Assembly: GCA_030550695.1 (NCBI GenBank)
Contig: JAUQOX010000053.1
Coordinates: 1-13,665, forward strand
Direction: 5' to 3'
Length of the DNA stretch: 13,665 nt
DNA from: Gemmatimonadota bacterium
GTDB lineage: Bacteria > Gemmatimonadota > Gemmatimonadetes > Longimicrobiales > Gaopeijiaceae
Both the position numbers and the translations under genes were made by a program. This document shows, piece by piece, positions 7,197 to 13,665 of this stretch. The notes beneath the pieces are model-generated. The model was not told the origin of the DNA. It worked only from the letters and a program-made list of their open reading frames with translations, and did not search any database. The stretch's first letter is position 1; each line of letters starts with the position of its first letter.

Positions 7197-9211
7197 AGCT
7201 CCCGCCAATCCTTGTTGATCACCTTCTCGTAGACCTTCGACTCGATGAAGAGCTGGACCACGTCAGGGTCCAGCTCTCCCCGCCGCGCCTCCTCCTGGAG
7301 GATGGCAAGGGCCCGGTCCACGGGCATGGCCTTCTTGTAAGGGCGATCCGAAGCCGTCAGGGCATCGAAGATATCACACACCGTCATGAAGCGGGTCTCC
7401 AGGGGGATCTCTTCTCCCGTGACCCCCCGTGGGTAGCCCTTCCCATTGAGCTTCTCGTGATGCCCCTGGACGATCTCGGCGATGCGGGAGAGTTCCTCGG
7501 TCCACGGAATCTGGAGGAGATAGTTGTAGCTGTGGATCACGTGGGATTCGATCTGTTTCCTTTCTTCGTCGTTCAGACTCCCCTTGGGTATCTTCAGATA
7601 GCGAAGCTCCTCGTCGGTCAGGTAGGGCTGCTCGCTCCCGTCGGGAGCCACGAAGCGGCGGTCCGCGATTTCGTCGAGGATGGCCGAGGCCTCCTCGGGG
7701 AGCACCCTAGGGGTGTTGGCATCCACGATGGCCTGCCGGTAACGCTCCAAGCGTTCCAGGGCATGGGCCAATTCCTGGTCCAGGAGGGGCGCCTGCGTTT
7801 CGAACGCTTCCGGACCGTATAGCCTCAGGTACTCCACTTTCTTCCGCTCGTGTTCCGCCTCCAGCCATTTCCGGATGTAATCCAGCCTGGCCATCACCCG
7901 GGCTTCCAACACGGGCGGAAGCTTGTTCATCTTCACCAGGACCTCCTCCCGAACCCCCACCTTCCCGAAGTCGTGGAGGAGGCCGGCATAGCGGAGCTGT
8001 TTCATTTCCTCCCGCGTAAAGAACACATCCTTGAAGGGGCCCTCCGTGGCGTTGTGGGCTGCTTCCGCCAGGGCGCAGGTGAGGGCGGTGACCCGCACGG
8101 AGTGCCCTGAGGTGGTGGGATCCCTTTGGTCGATGGCGATGACCGCCGCCTTGATGAACCCCTCGAAGACCCTTTCGATTTCCTGATAGAGCTTCCCGTT
8201 TTCGATGGAGACCGCCGCTTGCCCCGCCAGGGATCGCACCAAGTCCACGTCCCGCTGGGAATAGGGCAGGACATGGGCGGCGGCGGAGACCTCGTCGGTG
8301 ATCCTGGCTTGGGGATCCCGTTTCCGGTTGATGAGCTGAAGAACCCCCACCACCTTGTCCTTGTGGTCCGTCATGGGGACCACCAGCATGGACTTTCCCC
8401 GATAGCCGAACTTCTCGTCGAAGGCCGCCCGGTTGAAGGAATACGGGCGGTCGGGGGGAATCTCGTAGACGTCGTCGATGACCAAGGTCTCCCGTGTGGA
8501 TGCCACGTAGCCGGCGATACTCGTGTGGTCGAGGGGAAGGCGGAAATCGGGATTGGGAAGGTCGGGCAAGGTGTCGTTCTGGGAGAGGCGGAAGTGCAGG
8601 AAGGGGCGTCCCTCCTGGTCTTCCTCCACCAGGTACAGGCTGCCGGCGTCGCTGGTGGTAAGCCGTCTGGCCTGGGTCAGGATCAGCCCCAACAGACGGT
8701 CGGGGTCCCGCTCGCTCATGAGGGCCATTCCGATGCGGTTCACCTCCCGCATCTCGACCCGGGCCCTCTCCAAGGCGAACAAGGAAGTGCAAGCTTCGGC
8801 GGCGGAGCGGAGAACCCTATGGACCAGCTGCCCTTGGGGAGGACCGTCGTCGGGCAAGGGAAAGAACACCCGACCGGCTTCGGCTGCGGCCTCCTGGGCG
8901 CGGGCCCCCCGGGCCAACACCACCACATGGGGCGGCAGTCTCCGAAGCCGCTCGGCATCGGTCTCGGAAGCCGGCCCTACCAGCAAGAGGGTGGGCCGCT
9001 CGGGGGCGGTGAAGGCCTCCCACGAAGGGAGGGGTCTCAGCTCCCAGGCCGGGAAGGAATTCTCGCCCGCCTGAAAATCCAGGCCCTCTTCGCCGGGGGG
9101 CCAGCACAGGAGGAGGTTTCGAGGGGGGTCCACCGCCCCCCCTCCTATCCCAATGCCCGGCGCCGGGTGGGTGAGGGAGCTGGTCCGGGGCACCACAGCA
9201 TCGTTCCTCAT
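7193..9211 (-). CDS. GAF and HD-GYP cyclic-dinucleotide phosphodiesterase
   Basis: The protein has 672 residues from the ATG at 9211, which overlaps the upstream stop (ATGA); a GTG at 9220 is the alternative start. There is no signal peptide or membrane segment, so it is cytoplasmic. Residues 30-150 look like a degenerate receiver-like domain without an obvious phospho-Asp. GAF spans about 150-340 (with 'GYRGKSMLVVPM' and 'VVGVLQLINRK'). HD-GYP spans about 350-665, with metal and signature residues His370, His413-Asp414 in HDFGK, His557, His584-His585-Glu586 and Gly592-Tyr593-Pro594. All are present, so hydrolysis of c-di-GMP (or cGAMP) is likely. About 115 extra residues (roughly 428-545), charged and partly helical, sit between HDFGK and the ESH motif, where ordinary HD-GYP domains have about 20. 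It is the last gene of the cyclase unit. Confidence 0.92.
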   Translation of the reverse strand: MRNDAVVPRTSSLTHPAPGIGIGGGAVDPPRNLLLCWPPGEEGLDFQAGENSFPAWELRPLPSWEAFTAPERPTLLLVGPASETDAERLRRLPPHVVVLARGARAQEAAAEAGRVFFPLPDDGPPQGQLVHRVLRSAAEACTSLFALERARVEMREVNRIGMALMSERDPDRLLGLILTQARRLTTSDAGSLYLVEEDQEGRPFLHFRLSQNDTLPDLPNPDFRLPLDHTSIAGYVASTRETLVIDDVYEIPPDRPYSFNRAAFDEKFGYRGKSMLVVPMTDHKDKVVGVLQLINRKRDPQARITDEVSAAAHVLPYSQRDVDLVRSLAGQAAVSIENGKLYQEIERVFEGFIKAAVIAIDQRDPTTSGHSVRVTALTCALAEAAHNATEGPFKDVFFTREEMKQLRYAGLLHDFGKVGVREEVLVKMNKLPPVLEARVMARLDYIRKWLEAEHERKKVEYLRLYGPEAFETQAPLLDQELAHALERLERYRQAIVDANTPRVLPEEASAILDEIADRRFVAPDGSEQPYLTDEELRYLKIPKGSLNDEERKQIESHVIHSYNYLLQIPWTEELSRIAEIVQGHHEKLNGKGYPRGVTGEEIPLETRFMTVCDIFDALTASDRPYKKAMPVDRALAILQEEARRGELDPDVVQLFIESKVYEKVINKDWREL

Positions 9212-10170
9212 CGGATCCACCGGTCGGCTTGGTCGAAGGCCCTCTGGGCGCCCTCCAAGTCTCCGAGGGCGTCGAGGATCTCGCCTTTCAGAAGGTAGGC
9301 TTCAACGCCCAAAGGTTGGCCTGCCGCCTCCAGCCTCTCCAGGGATGCGGCGGCGCTGTAGAGCAGGCCCGCCTCGCGATACAGGACCGCGGCGAGGAAG
9401 GCCCCCGGGCCCTCCGGGTCCAGACCCGCGGCCCGCAGGGCATCCAATTGCCGTTGGAGGGCAGCGTGCTCATCCTGCCCCAAAACCCTGAAGCCCATTT
9501 CCCGGCTGGGTCGCCCCCGCCCCACGGGACCCACCGTCCACCAGTAAACGGCTCCTCGTTCCAAAGCGGGTAGCGTGTCCGGCAACGTCCACCGGGTCAC
9601 CTCCCCGACGGCGTAGCGCACCGGAGCCTCCCCCTCCTTGCGGATCTGGAGAAGATAGCCGGTGGCTCCCTCCACAGGGTGCCACGAGAAGGTGGGGCGA
9701 ACCTCCAGGACAGCCAAATGGTTGCGGGGGGCGATGATCTCGGGGAATCCCGGCACCGGCCGGATCATCCCTTGCCGGTTGGGCTGGTTCCGGGCGTCGG
9801 AGGAGGCGGCTTGGGCCAGGACCTGCACCGTCCGGGCGAACATGTCGGAGTTCCCCGATCCCCCCATCGCCTCCACCGTGAGGGGTTCCGAGACCTCCTG
9901 GGTAGCCCCCGTCCGATAGACGAGGACCGCCTTCCCGCCTCCTTCCGGGACGACCCGGTCCCCCTTCGAGAGGCGTTGGCCCACGGCCGCCGGCCGGCGC
10001 CCCCCGGCCCCCTCGACATGCACCGCTCCGGTAACCCTCACCACAACGGCATCCGGAGCTTCCTGGGAAGCCGCGGTGGGAGGCGCAACCTCTTTCGCCG
10101 CCCCCGAAACCAGGGGACCGGCCACCGCGCCTGTCCCTAAGATCCAGGTCACCAGCAACACCGTGCTCAT
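9208..10170 (-). CDS. Exported FecR-like / Fn3-like / TPR protein
   Basis: The protein has 320 residues. The ATG at 10170 has GGAG about nine bases upstream and lies 22 bases after the cyclase stop. Residues 1 to about 24 are hydrophobic and end in small residues, but lack a basic residue near the N-terminus, so export by this start is likely but not certain. Residues 41-100 fit the FecR domain ('VVVRVTGAVHVEG', 'VGQRLSKGDRVVPEGGGKAVLVY'). Residues 152-230 look like an Fn3-type beta-sandwich ('VRPTFSWHPVEGATGYLLQIR', 'YWWTVGPV'). Residues 255-316 are TPR-like helices. FecR domains usually relay periplasmic signals or bind cell-wall material; no sigma factor or TonB receptor is present here, so iron signalling is not suggested. 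It sits between a CHASE2 cyclase and an HD-GYP gene. Confidence 0.78.
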   Translation of the reverse strand: MSTVLLVTWILGTGAVAGPLVSGAAKEVAPPTAASQEAPDAVVVRVTGAVHVEGAGGRRPAAVGQRLSKGDRVVPEGGGKAVLVYRTGATQEVSEPLTVEAMGGSGNSDMFARTVQVLAQAASSDARNQPNRQGMIRPVPGFPEIIAPRNHLAVLEVRPTFSWHPVEGATGYLLQIRKEGEAPVRYAVGEVTRWTLPDTLPALERGAVYWWTVGPVGRGRPSREMGFRVLGQDEHAALQRQLDALRAAGLDPEGPGAFLAAVLYREAGLLYSAAASLERLEAAGQPLGVEAYLLKGEILDALGDLEGAQRAFDQADRWIR

Positions 10171-10192
10171 GATGTGCTCCGTTCTGGCCGTT

Positions 10193-12427
10193 TCATTTGA
10201 CCGTCCGACGCACCACGAAATCCCAGTCCGCCGGCGGCGGATGGGCTAGGCAGTCTTCCACCCTTTGGAGGTACACCTGACTGGGGCCGTCGGAGGGGTC
10301 TGCCGCCAGAGCCGCCTGGAAATACCGGGCCGCCAGCTCCCAATCCCTCCGGCGGAAGGCCGCCAAGCCCTCCTGATAATGCCGCAGGGCTTCCTGCTTG
10401 GACGGGGGTAGGGGCACTTCTTCCAGCTCCAACAGCTCATACACCCGCACCGGGAGGGTCTTTCCCTTGACGGCGATGAGATCCAGCTCCCGAAGCCGGT
10501 AGCCCCTGCCCTGGGTGGCCGCCACCGTGAACTCCGAAACCATGATTCGGGTGCCATAATCCTTATTGGCCGGCTCCAGCCGGGCTGCCAGATTCACGGC
10601 ATCCCCGATGGCGCTGTAGTCGAACCGGTCCCGCCCCCCTACGTTCCCTACCACCGCAGGGCCGGTATTGATGCCGATGCGGACGACCAAGGTCTCACCT
10701 TGCCCATCGCGGGCCCACCGCCGGTTCAGCTCCGCCATTTTCCGCTGCATCCGCACCGCGCAACGGAACGCCCGATCGGCGTGATCGTCCTGGAGTTGGG
10801 GGGCATTCCAAAAGGCCATGATGGCATCGCCGATGTATTTGTCGAGGGTACCCCCCTCCTCGAGGACGATGTCGGTCATTTCCGTGAGGTACTCGTTGAG
10901 CAGGGTCACCAGCTCTTCCGGATCCAGCCGCTCGGCCAGGGTGGTAAATCCCGCCAGATCGGAAAAGAGGATGGTGAGGGGGCGTTTCTGTCCGCCGAGG
11001 CGCAACAATTCGGGCCGCTCGGCGATCTCGGCCACCACCGCCGGAGACACGTATTTCGCGAAGGCATTCCGAATGAACCGCTTTTCCTTCCCTTCCACCA
11101 CCGAGATGTAGGCTGTGCCGGCGACATAGCTGAGAAGGGCCGTGGCCAAAAGGGGTACCACGGGTACCCAGAGGAAGGGGGCTCCCAACCGTACAACCCC
11201 CCCCAGCCCGGGCAGAAAAACTTCCCCCACGAAGGCCCACGCCGCGCCCAGCAGGGCTCCCCCCACCACCACCCCGGCCCCCAACGCCCCCAAGCCGGCC
11301 CCTTTCCAGAAGGTCAGGAGCCCCACGATCCCGGCGACGACCACCAGGCAGAGCAAGAACCGCCCGCCAGGCAGGGGCCGGATATATTCCCCGTCCAACA
11401 GGTTCTGCAGGGCGTTGGCGTGGACCTCGACTCCATACGTCCACCCCGCAGCCTCCATCGAACCCTGTCCGTCGCCCGGGAGGGGAGCGCCGTAGAAGGG
11501 AGTGCGAAACTTGTCCGAGTCGTGGAACCCCGTCCCCACCAGGACGATCTTTCCCCTGAAGAACTCCGGGGAAAAGGAGGCCAGCACCGGAACGAAGGAC
11601 GCCGAATACGCAGCGAAGGTTCCCGCCCGGGGATCGCCGTCGGGTCGGGAAGGGGGGCCGTTGAACCGGATGGGGAACGGAAGGGCGAAACCTCCCCTTG
11701 GACGCTCCCCATACCAGTGGGCGGGAATGTGACCCCAGGCTTCCGGAAGGCCCGGGAGGGAAAGCCGCCCGGTTCGCCAAGCGGCGGTCAGGAGGGAGTC
11801 CAGATCCAGCCCCCGGGCGTGGGCGAACAGGGCCAAGGCCCAGCTGGGGGCCAGGCCACCTCGGGAACGGACGGCCAAGAGCCCTTCCCGAACCGTCTCG
11901 AAGGGGGTGGGGAGCTCAGCTGCCCCCACCCCCGCGGCGGCCTGGGCGAAGCGGGGATGGGGAAGGGCGAGGCGTGAGCCCCCGTCCCCGTCCACCGCCA
12001 TGGGGGCCACCAGAACGACGTTCCCCGCCTGTCGGAGGGCCTCCTCGAGGCGATCATCCCCCCCTTCTTCCGCATTCAGTTGCGGATAGAGCCGCTCGAG
12101 ATAGACGTCGAGTCCGATGGTCCTGGCCCCCGCCTGCGCGAGGGCCTCCACCAGGGAGGCCAAAACCGGCCTCGGAAAGGGAGATTCGTACTTCCAGTCG
12201 GCGACGGAGGCGGCGTCGAAAAGGACCAGGACAATGTCGCTGGCTCGGCTTCCCTCCACCCCCGGGTTCCGGTTCTGGGCCACCATGCGCTGACGGAGAT
12301 CCAGGGTCCAGAGTTCCAGCGACTCGGTCCCGAGGAGGCGGCCGAGGCCCCCCCCGCGGAGAACCCAACCCCCCAAGACCGACAGGAGCAGGATCAGCAG
12401 GTAGGCGACGGCTCTACGGGCCTTCAC
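10193..12427 (-). CDS. CHASE2 adenylate cyclase with C-terminal TPR
   Basis: The protein has 744 residues from a GTG at 12427 with GGGGGAGG six bases upstream. A first membrane helix (7-24) is followed by a periplasmic CHASE2 sensor (about 36-345, ending in 'GKIVLVGTG' and 'GVEVHANALQNLLDG'). Membrane helices follow at about 357-373, 378-400 and 417-438. A helical linker (446-480) leads to a class III cyclase domain (482-665). Metal ligands Asp490 (SDLAGF) and Asp534 (GDAIMAF), adenine-binding Lys530, and transition-state Asn612 and Arg616 are present, so it should make cAMP. Ser605 occupies the position of the Asp or Thr that usually pairs with the Lys for ATP selectivity; a Ser is slightly unusual. 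Residues 675-728 form a TPR-like hairpin. The sensor ligand is unknown. It follows the caspase/DUF4384 gene by 37 bases. Confidence 0.95.
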   Translation of the reverse strand: MKARRAVAYLLILLLSVLGGWVLRGGGLGRLLGTESLELWTLDLRQRMVAQNRNPGVEGSRASDIVLVLFDAASVADWKYESPFPRPVLASLVEALAQAGARTIGLDVYLERLYPQLNAEEGGDDRLEEALRQAGNVVLVAPMAVDGDGGSRLALPHPRFAQAAAGVGAAELPTPFETVREGLLAVRSRGGLAPSWALALFAHARGLDLDSLLTAAWRTGRLSLPGLPEAWGHIPAHWYGERPRGGFALPFPIRFNGPPSRPDGDPRAGTFAAYSASFVPVLASFSPEFFRGKIVLVGTGFHDSDKFRTPFYGAPLPGDGQGSMEAAGWTYGVEVHANALQNLLDGEYIRPLPGGRFLLCLVVVAGIVGLLTFWKGAGLGALGAGVVVGGALLGAAWAFVGEVFLPGLGGVVRLGAPFLWVPVVPLLATALLSYVAGTAYISVVEGKEKRFIRNAFAKYVSPAVVAEIAERPELLRLGGQKRPLTILFSDLAGFTTLAERLDPEELVTLLNEYLTEMTDIVLEEGGTLDKYIGDAIMAFWNAPQLQDDHADRAFRCAVRMQRKMAELNRRWARDGQGETLVVRIGINTGPAVVGNVGGRDRFDYSAIGDAVNLAARLEPANKDYGTRIMVSEFTVAATQGRGYRLRELDLIAVKGKTLPVRVYELLELEEVPLPPSKQEALRHYQEGLAAFRRRDWELAARYFQAALAADPSDGPSQVYLQRVEDCLAHPPPADWDFVVRRTVK

Positions 12428-12464
12428 CCCGGGCCTCCCCCCGGCACAAGCGCGGGACCATCCA

Positions 12465-13665
12465 TCATCTCCGGATGTCGTAGATCACCGACGCACTCGC
12501 CCACCCTTCCACCCGCAAGGCTCCGGGAGCCCCAGGAATCTCACCCACCGCTTTGCGAACAGCCTCGACGATACGGTCGGCCAGGAGGACACCCCCCGTG
12601 GTGAACTCCTCACCCGAAGGCAGGTCCAGGGGTCTCGGGGTGAGGAACGCCCGCACCATCCCCCGACCGACGGGTGGCAGGGCCCGGATCTCCGAACCCA
12701 TCCCCTCCGAAGGGAAGACGATCTCCTGGCCGGCCCGGACGCGGTTGTCCCGATCGTAGGGGTTGGGGAAGAGAACCGTCACGGTTCCGTCGGTTCCCAG
12801 GTCCACCAGGGTCAGGTAGCCGTCGGCCCCTCCTAACGCATGGAACACCACGGCCTCGCCGATCCCGAAGGATGTGCGTTGGTCCGCCAACCAAACCTTC
12901 AGGGAAAAGGAGGGCGCAGGGTTCTCCATGTCGGCCAATCGCTTGGCAGCGGCCTCCTTCTTGAGGGCGGCCACCAGCGTTTCCGCGCCGTCCGGTCCCG
13001 CAGGAGCCACGTGCCGCAGGGCCCCGTCGCTTCCCACCACCCGGAGGGTGGTGCCCTCCCGCCGGAGCATCAGGTGGGAAAAGTCCCGTTCCGCGACCAC
13101 CCATTGGATGTCTGCCAGGTCGGCCGTAGCCCTGGCCAAGGCCTCCCTCGTGGCCGAATCCACCCCCCCCACCCCGACCCTCAAGGGCGAGGGTGCGAAG
13201 CGGTGGGCCTCCAACCTTGCGGCGGCGCCGGGGGACACCGACCCCCGGAGGATCCGGGCCCGGGCCCGGTGGGCCGTGACGCTTTCCACCAGCAGTTCAG
13301 CCCCCCCTTCCGTCCGGAAAAGGGATCCGGCGGTGATCCCCAGCAGGCTCCCCCCCTCCAGCTCGGTAGCCCCTCCCTGGGTTCCGCCAGCCACGACCCG
13401 AAGGGTGGCGACGGCCGAACCCCCGCTAGTGCCCTCCAGGGCAAACAGAGGACTGGTCTTGAGCCCTACGTCCTGGGACAGGTAGGGATCCTGTTCGAAC
13501 CGATTCCTTTTCAACGCTTCCCGCACCCGCAGGAAGATGTCCTCGTAGGTCGTGCCGGCCGGCGCGCGCCACAACTCCCGAACCAGGAAGGTGGTGAACG
13601 CCCCTCCGAAAAATCCCTCACCCCCGTCCTCTCCAGGGAAGAAAGCATCCACGGCGGGCTGGTAG
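12465..13665 (-). CDS. Caspase-family protein with DUF4384 domain, C-terminal part (runs off right edge)
   Basis: The reading frame is open to the right edge, so the 5' end is missing; 399 full codons are seen. The GTG at 13652 is internal coding sequence, not a start. Residues about 1-75 look like the end of a caspase fold ('GGAFTTFLVRELWRAPAGTTYEDIFLRVREAL', then 'SPLFALEG'), the form usually found in caspase-DUF4384 fusions. Residues 80-240 are a beta-rich region ('GSLLGITAGSLF'), plausible as an Ig-like or accessory domain. Residues 250-345 fit DUF4384 ('FSLKVWLADQRTSFGIGEAVVF', 'YLTLVDLGTDGTVTVLFPNPYD', 'IVFP'). The C-terminus ends in 'ASVIYDIRR'. The catalytic His and Cys lie beyond the window, so activity is unknown. 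The cyclase gene follows 37 bases later in the same operon. Confidence 0.8.
   Translation of the reverse strand, partial: YQPAVDAFFPGEDGGEGFFGGAFTTFLVRELWRAPAGTTYEDIFLRVREALKRNRFEQDPYLSQDVGLKTSPLFALEGTSGGSAVATLRVVAGGTQGGATELEGGSLLGITAGSLFRTEGGAELLVESVTAHRARARILRGSVSPGAAARLEAHRFAPSPLRVGVGGVDSATREALARATADLADIQWVVAERDFSHLMLRREGTTLRVVGSDGALRHVAPAGPDGAETLVAALKKEAAAKRLADMENPAPSFSLKVWLADQRTSFGIGEAVVFHALGGADGYLTLVDLGTDGTVTVLFPNPYDRDNRVRAGQEIVFPSEGMGSEIRALPPVGRGMVRAFLTPRPLDLPSGEEFTTGGVLLADRIVEAVRKAVGEIPGAPGALRVEGWASASVIYDIRR

Noticed and set aside
13650..13652. GTG at 13652 as start of the rightmost minus-strand gene
   Set aside because: The frame stays open to the window edge and the N-terminal residues already belong to the middle of a caspase fold, so the gene is truncated by the window, not short.
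9208..13665. Iron-siderophore FecR/sigma system
   Set aside because: No ECF sigma factor and no TonB-dependent receptor are present; the FecR-like domain sits in a different architecture.

Overview
The window is GC-rich and almost fully coding. It most likely comes from a diderm bacterium: there are exported proteins, a lipoprotein with a lipobox, an outer-membrane beta-barrel candidate and a periplasm-facing CHASE2 cyclase. The S9 peptidase N-terminus, the style of the phosphofructokinase and the number of caspase/CsgG/TPR proteins recall Gemmatimonadota or Acidobacteriota. That placement is an impression from sequence style, not a phylogenetic result. No rRNA, tRNA, insertion sequence, integrase, CRISPR array or tandem repeat was seen.

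Layout from left to right. (a) 1-1711, minus strand: the 5' end of a secreted S9/DPP-IV-type peptidase runs off the left edge, preceded by an ATP/PPi phosphofructokinase. These look like housekeeping genes. (b) 1765-4463, minus strand: a two-gene unit of a TPR/CsgG-like lipoprotein and an outer-membrane beta-barrel protein, one base apart, closed by a clear rho-independent terminator (about 1765-1792). (c) 4464-4656: a divergent intergenic region with an AT-rich block and an imperfect inverted repeat. (d) 4657-7196, plus strand: a TTG-started CsgG-family protein and an exported caspase-like (C14) protease, overlapping by ATGA. (e) 7193-13665, minus strand: a four-gene unit read from the right edge: the 3' part of a second caspase-family protein with a DUF4384 tail, a CHASE2 adenylate cyclase with TPR, an exported FecR-like/Fn3-like/TPR protein, and a GAF plus HD-GYP phosphodiesterase. 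The two converging units share the palindrome CTAG as stop codon on both strands.

How the genes may work together (inference): units b, d and e look like one envelope-spanning module. They hold two caspase-like proteins, three domains of CsgG/TolB-N type, a FecR-like protein, a cyclase sensing from the periplasmic side and a cyclic-dinucleotide phosphodiesterase. A sensing and proteolysis module joined to cAMP and c-di-GMP signalling is a reasonable reading and is the most interesting candidate here. The individual families are known; the combination is what deserves checking.
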